Shown here piece by piece: positions 1 through 11,420 of a DNA stretch of 64,000 bases. The notes beneath the pieces are model-generated. The model saw only the letters and a list, made by a program, of their open reading frames with translations. It did not search any database and was not told where the DNA came from. Made by a program: the position numbers and the translations under genes. Within the stretch, counting starts at the first letter, position 1. Each line of letters opens with the position of its first letter. This DNA is from Patellaria atrata CBS 101060 (lineage: Eukaryota > Ascomycota > Dothideomycetes > Patellariales > Patellariaceae): contig MU006089.1 of NCBI GenBank assembly GCA_010093705.1, forward strand, positions 1,971,561 through 2,035,560, given 5' to 3'.

Positions 1-865
1 GATGGGCTATCTTCGAACTTCGGGCTGATCAGCGGCTCGGACCGGGGATGGCCTGCATGCCCTTTGATGGACAAAGCGTTGAAGTCGAGAACAGCGGAGA
101 GTTGTTCATGCGAGATATTGGAGATCCGGTAATGATTGGTTAACCCCACACTCTTGCTAAGGTGCTAAGGTCGGTATTTGACAAGGCTGCACTTCTTCCT
201 GCCTCATATTGCATAGCTTGCCCCGATATCAACACCACTATAATATATGAACATGGCGACATGCCCAATAATCTCTACTACAACCCCCCTCCTCAAGCAA
301 AGCTTGGTCCAGCTAGTCTTCTCTTGTTTCCCTCATGATCTGTCATACAGGATACAACCTGCACTTCTCCGTTCCCTGCGTCCCTTGGTCGTCGACTCCA
401 GTACTCTGGGTTCGGTCGAGACTTTTATTGCGCAGATGTTCGCTCTTCACTTTCCTATCCTGTCCTATATCCTCCTCAACGGTCAACTAGGGAAGTTACT
501 ACTGAGTAGTATAGTGTACCGCTTACGGTAGTTCTTTATACGTCAAGGATCATCAAGGCCGCTACTAGAGCGGAGGTGGAAGGTGAGCTGCCCAGGCACA
601 TGCCTGAACTGGGTCGATCGCACTTTCTCTCAATGACAGTGGTTGGCCAAATCTCAAAGAGAATGTCTTGACCGTTGTAGGAAGGTTCCCCCGTTGACGA
701 CAACCATGACCGGGACGTATCATTCGTATCATTCTCCCTGTCACTTCCATTCGCGTACAGGGTAAGGTGTAGAGCTCTCTTTCCCTATCCAGATAAATAG
801 ACCTTCATGCCTCATCTCATAACCCTCTTGACCTCTTCAGCAGTACCATCAAGCTCGCCGTCACC
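1..865. other. Intergenic region upstream of the carboxypeptidase gene
   Basis: I see no convincing gene here. The open frames are short and have no recognisable motif. The last 80 bases are CT-rich and end in a CACC-ATG context, which is typical of a fungal core promoter and 5' leader for the gene that starts at 866. An AT-rich AGATAAATAG stretch near 791 could serve as a TATA-like element. Confidence 0.5.
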
Positions 866-2187
866 ATGAAGGTCCAATTTTTATCAACTCTCTTTGTATC
901 TCTAGCAGCCGCTGCGGCGGTTCAGAAGAGAACCAACTATGGAGGCTACAAGGTCTTCCGTGTCGCGTACGGCTCGGATTCCTCAAGTGTAGATAACATT
1001 GTTTCATCTTTGTCTCTTCAAACCTGGAAAGCCGCCGCGAAGAACACGGGCCATGTCGACGTCGTGGTCCCCCCTGAGCAACTCGAGGCGTTCGAAGAGG
1101 CTACAGCCGATCTTGAAACCAGCGTGATGCACAAGAACTTGGGAGCTTCCATTGCCCAAGAAGAAGACTTTGGCGTCTATATCGGTATGTATATAGATCA
1201 GATCCAAGGAGTCGAAAAGAAGTTAACCACGTAACTCATATAGCCGGTTCCGCAAACTCAACTTGGTTCAACTCCTACCACTCCTACGCCGACCATCTCA
1301 CATTTCTAAACGACCTCAAGGCTCTCCGGCCTTCAAACTCCGAAATCATCACCGCCGGGACGTCCGTGCAAGGCCGTCCCATCACCGGCATCCACTTCTG
1401 GGGTAGCGGCGGCAAGGGCTCCAAGCCCGCCATCGTCTTCCACTCCACCGTTCACGCGCGCGAATGGATCACAACCATGGTCAACGAATACTTCGCCTAC
1501 ACCCTCCTGAGCGGCTACACCACCGACGCGACGATCAAATCCTACGTCGACAAATACGACTTCTACATCTTCCCCGTCGTGAACCCGGATGGCTTTGTCT
1601 ACACACAAACCAACGACCGCCTCTGGCGCAAGAACCGCCAAACCGTCTCCAGCAGCTCCTGCCTCGGCCGCGACATCAACCGCAACTGGCCCTACAAGTG
1701 GGACGTCCCCGGCGGCTCCTCGACCAGCCCCTGCGCCGAGACCTACCGCGGCCAAGCCGGCGGCGACGCCCCCGAGACAAAGGGCCTCAGCGCGCACGTC
1801 AACGCCCTCGCGAACTCGGCCCAGGGTCTCAAGCTTTTCATCGACTGGCATAGCTACTCGCAGCTCTTCATGACGCCGTACGGGTACTCGTGCAGCGCGC
1901 GCCACCCCAACGACGCCGAGCTCCAGTCTCTGGCCCGCGGTGTGGCGAACGCGTTCGCGGGCCCGTATGGCACGCGCTTCCAGTATGGGCCTATCTGCTC
2001 CACTATCTACCAGGCTACCGGAAGCAGCGTCGATTACGTCGCTGATGTGAGCAAGGGGAAGTATGTCTTTACGGCCGAGTTGAGGGATACGGGGACTTAT
2101 GGGTTTGTTTTGCCGCCTTCGCAGATTAGGCCGAGTGCGCTGGAGACGTGGGAGGGGGTTAAGTATTTGCTTGCTAATATGAAGTAG
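866..2187 (+). CDS. Secreted M14A metallocarboxypeptidase (zinc carboxypeptidase A-like)
   Basis: Exons 866-1184 and 1244-2187; the 59-nt intron has a GTATGT donor and TAG acceptor. The product is 420 aa. Residues 1-19 form a signal peptide, followed by an inhibitory propeptide of about 90 residues and then the peptidase domain. The M14 zinc and catalytic set is complete: His177 and Glu180 in HAREW, the third ligand His309 in DWHSYSQ, the substrate-binding pair Asn252-Arg253 in INRNW, and the general base Glu385 in TAELRD. Enzymes of this family are secreted as zymogens and remove C-terminal residues from peptides outside the cell. Propeptide plus catalytic domain has the normal family length. 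I cannot fix A- or B-type specificity because the loop before the catalytic Glu aligns ambiguously. A nutritional role in extracellular proteolysis is the likely function. Confidence 0.95.
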
Positions 2188-2217
2188 GAAGTTATGGTGT
2201 ATATTTATGGGGTGCGG

Positions 2218-2247
2218 TGATGAAGTGATGAAGTGATGAAGTGATGA
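2218..2247. repeat. Short tandem repeat, TGATGAAG units
   Basis: The 8-base unit TGATGAAG occurs three times head to tail followed by a partial fourth copy, about 30 bases after the carboxypeptidase stop codon. It lies in the presumed 3' untranslated region. Confidence 0.8.
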
Positions 2248-2905
2248 GATATGAGGTTAGCGAGGCGTATGGAGTTGAGTTGGTGAGTATGGGAGGTGTA
2301 GATGTAGTGGAGTAGATCGATTGTGAATATTGTAACATAGCTATCACATTCGAAATCAGAGCTTAACACCTACCTCAACCTTCCTATTCCGTACCATACC
2401 GAAGAGGGAAGGTCCTAATAAGCTTTTTTTTTTTTTTGCCCTGTGCTATCGACCGAGCCAAACGCTCCTTCGTACCTATCTGCTGGATCTGATAACTCCG
2501 AACGAACACGCATGAACGACTTGCCCATTAGATAATGTAGGATACCTTATGCGAGTCGAAGCACCATGCACGACATCCCGAGTACCCACCTGTCACCGGA
2601 CGGGAAAGCGGAGTGGAGTAATCAAGGTCTGGTATCGAGATCCAGTGTAGGTAGATACCTTGCCTTACAGTTCACTTAACGCCCGCCTCGACTTGGGATA
2701 GGTAGCAGACCCAGGGTTGGCTCGTGAAGGGATGGATTGCGTTTTATAGAGAAAATTGGAGGGGGGAGTGGGGGAGTTTGATTATCAGGATCCGATTTCG
2801 GTACTGACGTTTGTCTGTCTGTAAGGTACAGCACGTAGGTTGGGATTGGAAAAGAGGTCGGAAATACGATAGGGTATCTTATGTGAGGTAGGTAGGGTGT
2901 GGAAT

Positions 2906-2946
2906 GGAAATGGAAATGGAAATGGAAATGGAAATGGAAATGGAAA
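2906..2946. repeat. Hexanucleotide microsatellite, GGAAAT units
   Basis: Six perfect GGAAAT units and one partial copy follow one another. A replication-slippage microsatellite in intergenic DNA, probably length-variable among strains. Confidence 0.9.
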
Positions 2947-3543
2947 GCCTGATGAACTAATAAGGTGGACGTACTGCTGGTGCTGGACAGTACCTTAGGG
3001 GATCTCAGAATACATACCTTACCCGTCCCGTATCGCCTCTTACAAAAGTCTTTCTCTTTTCGCTGAACTTACCTAGGTTTCATCGCCTCCCTCAGTTGGA
3101 GGCCTACGGTAATCACCTTGCACTCGACCTGTGCTTTGTACTCGTACTGGAACAGAAAGTAGCCGGGGAGGACTCTGCCTTGATGTCTTCCTTTCACCTG
3201 TAAATGTCCCGCTTGTCCCGCCATGCTGTGGGAATACGGTACTTCTATTTCAGCTCGCATCCACCGATTAGGCTTGAAGGAAGGATGAGCTGATGTCATT
3301 TATGCTAAGATAGTCGAAGGAACGGTGAGGCTGAGCTGAGCTGAAATGCTCCCGCACGAGTCAGGGGAGGAATCGTCAAGCGAGGAGAAAAACGCACAAA
3401 AAGCCGCAAAATGATAAATCGACGGAAAAGGGGAAATTCCACGCTCATGTCGTTGAAGTAAAGTGATGATAAAAGTCATAGTCACGATTTCACTAGAAAG
3501 AAAAAAGTTGGAGAGAGGGTACACATATTCATTCGATCATATC

Positions 3544-4962
3544 CTACATAACCGTGAGCCCTCCTCCCGAAACGCCCGTGATGCTTAAACCCGCAAATGC
3601 CTTTTGTCTTCCATGACCATCCGCCAGTCTCGTACCCACATGCGCATCAAGCGCGTGACATGATCTTTTCACCTCATCCTGCACCTCCGACAGCTCGGTC
3701 GGCGATCTTCTCCCTGGTATACCCAAGACTACATCATCGCTGAACCCGTCAACGCCGTCAACGCCTGAAACCCAATTAGCCAACAAAAGACGAAGGAGGG
3801 AATTGGTATCAGAGCTCCGCTGCAATGCCAGGCTCGTCGCACACAAAGGGTGTTGCGCCTGAGTCGGCGTGCAATTCGAAGAACTTTCCACCAAACCCGT
3901 CAACGAAGTTCGCTGAAGCTGAAAAAGTGTTGCAAGACGTATTAGCGTCGAGGGAAGAGGAGAAGAAGGAGTCCTGCTGTTGTTCCAGGAGGGAAGTGTC
4001 GCTGTCCACGAGCGAAGTAAGGTCGAAGAAATCGCCGAATAAATTGTCGTTAGCGACAGCTGGATGTTGAAGAGTAAGAGAAGGGCAATCATCGAATTGC
4101 ATGCACTTCGTGTCTGGAGTACCGAAGTCGAGGCTGAGAGGTGTTTGGGCGAATCCGACTGACACTGCAGGTCGCACAACATTGCTGCAGAATGTTGTGT
4201 CCGGTCGGATTCACTCATCATCAGCTCGCCGGTCGGTGTGGATGGTTGACTGATTGTGTCGAATGGAGAGTCCATGCTGTCGAGAGTCATAGATTCCGGG
4301 CTAGGAAAAGACGTCTGACGTGGGTTCACGGTGTCGTCCGATGGGTGTGCTGATTGTAGATGTGATGGGTTGTTTAGAAAGTTTGGGATTTTAGAGAAAA
4401 GTTCTTCGACAGTGTTGAGGTCAACAGGTGTTTGACCTTCAAGTGGTGCTCCAGTTTCTCTATACGATCGGAGTTCAGCTGTCATCAACTTCACATGATC
4501 CCTAATATTTTGTAGACGCATTTCGAGTTCGTCTTTCTCTGCCTGAAGGTGTTCCACTTCTTGGCGCTTGCGCTCCCTTGAGTTATGGGCTGCAAGTCTG
4601 TTACGCTTGACACGTTCGATGCGCCGTTGTTCCTTCTCATCGGCAGTCTTGGCCCGTTTCCTTGGGGGAAGGTTGGTCTTGGGTTCTGGGAGTACTTGAC
4701 CCCATGACTTTCTCTTCTTTGCGGGCTTTGCCTCTGTGGCGGGGGGTGTGGCAGACAGAGAGTCTGGCGACTGCTGGAAATTTTCCATTTTAATGGTGGT
4801 TGGTTGTTCGGCCATGGTAACCGTGGGTGAGACCTTTGATGAGGACGAGGATGAGGATGGAGGTAAAGTCTTAGTGGTGGACAGATTGTTGTTCTTGTTT
4901 GTGGAGTGGATGTTATCGTTCATGAAAGCAACAAGAGAAGTTCGAAGAATGTCCGTCTCCAT
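3544..4962 (-). CDS. hac1: hac1/hacA-type bZIP transcription factor of the unfolded protein response
   Basis: The product carries the fungal Hac1 block PKTNLPPRKRAK, then a bZIP basic region with NRLAAHNSRERKR and a leucine-zipper-like heptad segment. The gene lacks spliceosomal introns but has a 20-nt unconventional intron at 4187-4168. With it removed, the frame runs 4962-4188 then 4167-3809, giving 377 aa. Unspliced mRNA stays open to 3544, giving 472 aa. In this family Ire1 cleaves the mRNA during ER stress and the spliced form encodes the active activator of chaperone and secretion genes. The spliced tail is acidic and aromatic (LFGDFFDLTSL), as expected for an activation domain. The start is uncertain: 4962 is taken as the first plausible ATG, and 4815 (MAEQPTTIK) lies just before the most conserved part. 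The frame is open further upstream to 5190, probably as leader. Confidence 0.93.
   Translation of the reverse strand: METDILRTSLVAFMNDNIHSTNKNNNLSTTKTLPPSSSSSSSKVSPTVTMAEQPTTIKMENFQQSPDSLSATPPATEAKPAKKRKSWGQVLPEPKTNLPPRKRAKTADEKEQRRIERVKRNRLAAHNSRERKRQEVEHLQAEKDELEMRLQNIRDHVKLMTAELRSYRETGAPLEGQTPVDLNTVEELFSKIPNFLNNPSHLQSAHPSDDTVNPRQTSFPSPESMTLDSMDSPFDTISQPSTPTGELMMSESDRTQHSAAMLCDLQCQSDSPKHLSASTSVLQTRSACNSMIALLLLFNIQLSLTTIYSAISSTLLRSWTATLPSWNNSRTPSSPLPSTLIRLATLFQLQRTSLTGLVESSSNCTPTQAQHPLCATSLALQRSSDTNSLLRLLLANWVSGVDGVDGFSDDVVLGIPGRRSPTELSEVQDEVKRSCHALDAHVGTRLADGHGRQKAFAGLSITGVSGGGLTVM
4168..4187 (-). other. Ire1-type unconventional 20-nt intron of hac1
   Basis: Read on the minus strand, two CTGCAG sites lie exactly 20 nt apart and fit the CNG'CNGN cleavage consensus. 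The 5' site sits in a perfect hairpin (4176-4198) with an 8-bp stem ACAACATT/AATGTTGT and the seven-base loop CTGCAGC. The 3' site is the loop CTGCAGT closed by GAC/GTC. Removing 20 nt shifts the frame and joins HSA to VSVGFAQTP. Splicing by Ire1 and tRNA ligase is established for fungal hac1 orthologues; here it is inferred from sequence alone. Confidence 0.93.
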
Positions 4963-7600
4963 AAGGGTTGACTGCACAGAGAATGCATATGGATGGAGAT
5001 CGGGAGGCGGGTGATGGTGGGTTGAAGTGGTAGTTGGAACAGGGCAACAAAGGAGACAGGTGTCCTTTATGTAGCTGGGAGCCTGAACGATTACGATGGG
5101 GAAGCGAATTACGCTAATCACTCTAGCCCAAGGGGTGCCGCGCACTGACCGAAGTGACCGAAACGACCCCTGGCCCTGAAAGCGATGCACTTTAAAAATA
5201 AATTATCGCGGCTGATCACAGTACATCATTCTATAAACCTTCCAGGCCTACTTTTTGCCCTCCATATTGCCATCATTTTGCTTGAATTCTTCGACGGCCC
5301 GTACAGATAATGTGAAAATTGGATGTCCAGTACTGTAAAGGTAGGACCGAGGTCTTTCCTATTTGGCTGCTTGTCGCACCATTATCAACGATTCGCACAT
5401 TCCCAATTTAGGTGGATCGCGATGACATCTCCTTCCAGATTGGGGAGAAATACCGTAAAATAAATGAAGGAGGGTATGTTTTAAGGAGGTACCTCCACCT
5501 CCATTGTGTGAGAGGATAAGGCAAGGTACCTTATTACTACTGTAATGTACAGTGCTGTAGTAACCTAAAGATTCTGATGATTGACCTTAGGGTTACTCTA
5601 TCATTCTTCCCCCACACAGAACAGAACTCGGGCCCCTGAATGTCAACCAAACCCTCCGTAGAGGCTAGTTCTATCCAACAACCCCAAACTCTCCGCGATA
5701 TCTTTGGTAGCTTCCTTCCCTATTCTTGTATATACAGTAACATGTGAAGCGAACCTCTACCTACCTACATTATGCACCAACTCTCCAACAGGCAGCTACA
5801 TTTGTTTGTAAAACAGTACGATAAGGAAAGGTAACGTCTGTATTCGCAATGATGACGATGCAGTCGAAACACGAAGACGGCGTACAGTAGTACCCGATAC
5901 AGTCAGACCAGGTCTGCCTTCCAGATCCTCAAATTCGCCCAATAACACTTGAAGTTATCCTGCCGCCTATTTCCAGTATAGTATTATGAAGATACTTTTC
6001 ACCTTTAGGCCCACGATAGTCGAATTAGGTAGATGAATTTTCCTCCTCATCTTTTTAGTTCTGACTTCGTCGTGCTCATGCTCTCTCCACTTTTCCTTCC
6101 TACTGTAACACTTGCTGATGTGGGATATACACGAACTTAGCCAATAAACTTTTTCGTGCAGGAAATCATTTTCGATCTTTGATCCAGCTCAGATCCTCAC
6201 AGTCAGCTCCTCGACTCGTGGATTCTCAGCAGGAAAAGCCTCTCAGACACGACCTGCATATCTCGTTGACATTCGAAATCACACCGCATCACTTCAAACA
6301 CCACAAAAGTGCATTCCAACAACAACAAATCCAACTTCACAGCACGCAAAATAATCCCCTCACTTTTCATAGCCATCTTACAGTACCTTACCTTCCTCCC
6401 TCCTTCTAGAAGCCCGCACATGACACCAGAATTACCCCAGACTCCACCGCAATTAATATCTGTTTCCCGGCTGTGCCGTGCATGAACGAACCCTCAAATA
6501 CCCAGGCTTCCCGTCGATATTAAAGTTATTAACATCACGCCTCTCCCCAGATTATCGACCTTTCGAAGAAGAAAAAAAAAAACTACCCGCTGCATGTCAA
6601 ACATTTCGAGACTAACTAGACGTACTGTACCTTACTCGAACTCTTCGAAACGGGCTTTCAACCGCCTCATCATCCGGTAGCGAAAGTACAAGGTAACCTT
6701 TTCACGCTTCTATTCAATGTACTGCATCGCTTATGATATCCAGGCCCTCAAATTTCCCTCAGGTCAAAGAAGAATCAAGGCATCCTACAGTACTGTACTG
6801 CACCTCCAAAGCAGCTCGAGATTTTCGAAATCACCTCCAAACGGGAAGGGTTGCTCAAGGCTTGGAGTGACTGGAAGGCTCGCCTCACCTCACCAGGTCT
6901 AAGAAGCCCAAACTACTACACGATACTCTACCGCATACGGTAGACACGTGCTCTTCATACCAAACCCGTTCACATAGTAAAACAAACCCCACTGCCCAAT
7001 ATGCAATTGCTTTATTACTCCCACATGGCCACCATCCTCAAATTACCCCATAAAAACCCTTTCGCACCAACGTGACTTCCCTCAAACCTTCCATAATACT
7101 TCCATCCTTCTAGCTCCCCACCAGGACCCACTCCAATATATACAAAGTACCTCAACTTCCGTCCTACCTTAAAGTAGCTCCCTTTCAATGGAAGGACGCC
7201 GATCCGGGGTAAAATGAAAGATCTGGGGTACCAGATCGCCCGTGACGAACTCCAATTTGTAATTTCTTCCCTCCGCTTCTAGACTACCGCTCAATGTATG
7301 ATCAAACAGTAGCTCATCACGAGATTCCATACAGTATGGTAGACATTACGAGGAAAGGGAGCTCTATTCCTCTTCCATCCAAAAAGAAAAAAGAAAAAAT
7401 CCGGGGAAAGCTTCACATGACTTCACGAGCGACCTTGAGGTAAGGTAAGGTATGGTAAGGTAAGGTAAGGTAAGGTAAGCTCTCACCTCATCCAATCTCA
7501 CCATCGTTTTCAACCGAGCAGACTCTATCACAGCACCTCACCCACAATTACCCTCCACCATACCCACAAACATCTCCAATTTTCTTCCTCCATCTGTCCC
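4963..7600. other. Long intergenic region upstream of hac1 and downstream of nup93
   Basis: This 2.6-kb stretch has no supportable coding gene. It holds the hac1 promoter and leader. Near 5534-5563 there is an inverted repeat TTACTAC/GTAGTAA, and at 6927-6944 a 7-bp stem TCTACCG/CGGTAGA around CATA. TACTGTAC or its complement occurs at 5882, 6623 and 6791. GGTA and TACC words are frequent, and a GGTAA array lies at 7439. Unannotated noncoding transcription is possible but not shown. Confidence 0.5.
7439..7478. repeat. Pentanucleotide microsatellite, GGTAA units
   Basis: Eight consecutive pentamers, seven GGTAA and one GGTAT, in the region 3' of the nup93 stop codon. Confidence 0.9.
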
Positions 7601-10600
7601 TCACAAACCCCCCAAATCCTGCCCCGCCCTCGCCAACGCCTCAAACACCCTCGGCGGGAGCTTATACCTCACCAACCCGACAAAAACCATCAAATCCCTC
7701 GCCTTGCCCAAAAGCTCATCCGCCAGCGCCCGTCTGGATGGGACATCCTCCCACCCTCCCTCGCCTAGCAACTCTTCCCTCCTGCGCCCGCAACACGCGA
7801 TGGCCCACATGAGCAAATTGCCCACATTGCGCGCGACGACGGGCTGGAGGGCGTTAAAATTCTGCGCGTGCGCCCGGATCTGCGGGATCGAGCCCCTCGC
7901 TGTCAGCGGGAGGAGCTCAAGCTTGGTGATGAGGTCGACGGCCTCGATCCACTTGTGCTGCGCCACGAGGGCGCGGGCGCGCGACATGTCGAGGAGGACG
8001 CCGCAGGCTGCGCGGTTCGCGGTCGAGATGCGGGAGAAGTATCCGGCGTCGCGGTCGTAGAAGGATATCATGTTTTTGGCGAGGATGACGGGGTCGTCGA
8101 CGGCGGTGAGGGAAAGGCTGTAGTCTGCTTGTTTTGTCTGCTGGGCTGAAGCCGTGGTGCGTGGTTTGAGGGGCTCGAGGCGGATGTGGTCTTCGCCGAG
8201 GTCGAGGGAGAGGGCGTCGGAGAGGGAGCGGTTGATGATGCTGACGACGTTGTCGTATTCGCCTGCGAGGTGGTAGAGGAGGACTGCGTCTGTAATGCGG
8301 CCGCTGTCGTCGGCTACCGAGGCCGCATTGATGGTAATGCTCTTGAGGAAGTCGTCTTGGTCGGATAGGCCGAGCAGCTTGAGCCGTTGCTCGATTGCGC
8401 CTTTGATACGTTGCCCGTTGATGCCGAGATCGCCAAGTAATAGGGCGAACTCGCGCGTTTCGAGGACTAGCTCTCGCAGAGCTGCGTGGCAGAGATCAAC
8501 TTGGAGGCGACCGGCTTCCCCTCGCAGATCGGCATTGAGACAGATGAGAGTGAGATAGTCGGTGGCAGCTTCGGCCTTGGCCGTGCGGAAGTCTCTGGTG
8601 TAGACACCTAGCATGCGGCCAAAGTTGAGTTGTGGCTGCTGCTTCGTAGTAAATGTCACTAGACGGAAAGTCAGTCGTATATTTCTGATAAGCTCCGGAG
8701 CCAACTTACGCAATTCAGACTCCGACACCGTCCAGTTAGAGACGCGCAGCAAGCCATAGAACGTCAGTCCAATGGCAAAATGCACAGCAGCAACATAATT
8801 GTGTGGATACAGATACGCAACTGCCTGTTCAAACATGCCACACAAGATCTGTAGGTAAAAGTAAACACTGTAGCCACCAGCTTCTTGGTCATTTCCAGGC
8901 GCAAAATGTCTCGCACCGATTTCTTTGATATCGGAGCGAAGATCCTCGAGACCGAAAAAATCTCCTGCCGCTTCTTCGACACGACTCACTTCTCGCGCAA
9001 GGGCGAACTGAAGCCACAACCAATCATCTAAGCCCTGGTTGATGCCTTCAAGGCTCCGTTTTCCAAGATCACATCGACCGATGATCTTGTAGCAAGCTTG
9101 ACGGTAAGGATCAATATTCTGTTCCGCGTTCTTCGCCTGCGATTGATATTCGTTCTCAATCTTACGCTGCGTGGCTGATTCTATCCGGCCATCGGTACTC
9201 TTGTAGAATGCCAAGAGGTAATTATAGAAATTCCTCGAGAGCGATTTAAATGCCCGCTCATTATCTTTCACATATTGAACGGCTTCGAGCACGAGCCCGC
9301 AGCGAAGGAGATAAAAGACAAGCACCCAACAGTAGTCATCCTCGATCTTTTGGAGTTTTTCCACGTCGCTCCCCAGCTCTTTGCGTGCTGCTCGAAGACG
9401 GACATATGCCTTAATCCTATGGGTATCTGTGGGAACGCCACCTAATTTTGCTTCTTCTCGCGATTTCAAGATTGTTTCTCTAACTCTGTTGAAGAATTGT
9501 TTCTCGAGGAACCTTCGTGATCCATTGAGAATACGTTTGCGAATGGAGATGCTCCTTGCTGAATTAGGAGATTCATCCAGATACTCATCAAAGTATTGTC
9601 GTTCCCTGATAGCCCCAGGATCGGACGGTCGTTGTATGTCAGGATTCTCGCCAGTGATTTCGATCAGAGCTCTATACGCATCATCCAATTTCGCAACGTT
9701 CTAATCACAAGTCAGTGAACTGATGGAGGAAAAATAACTGTGGTCATCACTTACATCCAAGCCCGGTTGAGATTCTGCCTCCGCAAATTGGGTCAAAAGG
9801 GGGAAAACTAAGTCCTGTAATCTATGCAGATTAAGCTCCTTGACCTTCTCAGCGTATTTTTCTTGCTTGTTTCTCTGGTGTGGATCTTCTCCAAAAGACT
9901 GGCCCTCAGAGCTCTTAGTTGACACATCTGTAAAAGATTTATTTCCGCGTGTGGACGCTCTTCCAACCGGACCTCCCAGAACAGAGCGTCCCAAAGATGC
10001 ACCAAAAGTACTCCCACTCATGCCTGAACTGCCTAGTGGGCGACCTCTACGAGATGACTTGCCGAAAGCTCCACGGTCATCCTCACCGATTCCGCTAATG
10101 CCGGCCCCAGAATAGTCCTCTGATTTGGCCAATCCGAAATGTTCGTAGATCCGTCGACGCTGGGCGTCCCATTCCATCTGAACGTTTTCCTCTAGAAACG
10201 CGTCAAAGTCCCGTTTAGATTGTTCAAGACCTTCAGCTATAAGATCTAAAGTGGATTGGGTTTGGAGGTTGGAGAGGTAGCCATCAATATCTGTGTCGAG
10301 GCCGGAAATCCCTGTAGGGACCGGAACATTTGTTTGCGCATTTAAATTGTTCAGGTCTCGAAGAGCAGCTCCTGTTTGCACACCGGATGCAGCAAGTAGA
10401 TAATGACTGTAAACTGTTAGCATCCATCATTACATCTCCATAAGAGCATACTCACGTCTTTACGTCTCCAGCACGTGCTTGTGAAGCTGAAGGACCTCCA
10501 GTGCCCAGGTTTCTGACTTTCCTGGCAATATCACCTAATCCTAACTGTAGAGTAGGAAGATCTCCCAGAAAACTTCCAGCATTCTCCTGGTTCTGTCTCT

Positions 10601-11420
10601 TCTTACTTCTCTCTAGAAGATGATCAAAGTACGAGGACGTTCCGGGAACGTTTTGTGCTTGGGTTCCGTCTTGTGCTTGTTGGGGCACTTGCTGCTGCTG
10701 CTGTTGTTGCTCCATTGGTCGTCCGATTCCACCCATACTTCCAAAGAGGGAATTGGAAGCCGCTGGTGCACTTGTGGCAGGGGCATTGTTGGTTCCTAAA
10801 CCTCCAAATAATGCTCCTGTAGATGCTGGTGTCTGTACAGTTGAAGCTCCTAGCCCACTGAATAATCCACCAGAAGCTGCTGGCTTTGGTTGACCCAAAC
10901 TTGGAAATAAATTTGAACCTTGTGCCGTCTGCTGTTGCTGAGGTTGCGATGTCCCTAGACCGCCAAAAAGGCTTCCACCTAGAGCGGGTTTCTGTTCCTG
11001 AGCTGGCGTCTGCGAAGTTCCCAGATTACTGAACGCGCCTCCACCCGTCGTTCCAGAATGTTGTTGTGGTTGAGATGTACCGAGATTACTGAATAAGCTT
11101 GATCCTGAACTGGCGCCTGTATTCTGCTGTGCTGCGCCGCCTAAATTGGAGAATAAGGTAGACGTTCCAGTCGATGGCTGCTGAGGTGCGGAGGAAGTCG
11201 CATTTCCCAGGTTCCCAAACGATCCCCCAAAACCCGATTGTTGCTGCTGTTGCCCACCTCCAAGACCCCCAAAACCAGAGTTTTGCTGCTGTGTACCGGT
11301 ATTTGCGGCCCCGAAAAGACCTCCTGTCGACTGTGCTGTGGTTGCTGGCGTACTCAGATTTCCGAACAGATTACCACCTGGCTTACTGGTACCGCCGCCA
11401 AGATTTCCAAACAGAGACAT
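7601..11420 (-). CDS. nup93: Nucleoporin Nup93/Nic96 with FG-rich N-terminus
   Basis: Exons 11420-10456, 10406-9755, 9700-8710 and 8658-7601 join in phase to 1221 aa. The start at MSLFGNLGG is chosen because an FG-rich segment begins there. Residues 1 to about 235 repeat SLFGNLG, GLFGGLG and SLFSNLG motifs, including a glutamine run. A predicted helical linker follows, and the Nic96 domain covers roughly residues 540 to the end, with the family blocks FTTKQQPQLNFGRMLG and YTRDFR. Nup93/Nic96 is the inner-ring scaffold linker of the nuclear pore; the FG segment would add karyopherin contacts. The third intron (8709-8659) is 51 nt, in frame and stop-free, so it can be misread as coding. I treat it as an intron because splicing restores the family sequence ELLTFTTKQQ and it has GTAAGT, CTGAC and CTAG signals. 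Confidence 0.92.

Larger units (their letters stand above)
2188..3543. other. Intergenic region between convergent carboxypeptidase and hac1 genes
   Basis: No gene is supported. It serves as the 3' flank of both neighbouring genes. It holds two short tandem repeats (listed separately), a 13-15 base T run near 2425 and many AGGTA/TACCT words. Short open frames on the minus strand between 3069 and 3524 lack any family signature. Confidence 0.5.

Noticed and set aside
5-531. 94-codon open frame at 247-531 as a small gene
   Set aside because: No domain, no splice context and no codon bias; random length for intergenic DNA.
1333-1905. 190-codon antisense frame over the carboxypeptidase
   Set aside because: A shadow of the GC-rich sense frame, which has the complete catalytic set.
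4963-5190. Extending Hac1 to an ATG at 5190
   Set aside because: The added 76 residues are not like any Hac1 N-terminus and probably are in-frame leader; the conserved part starts near 4815.
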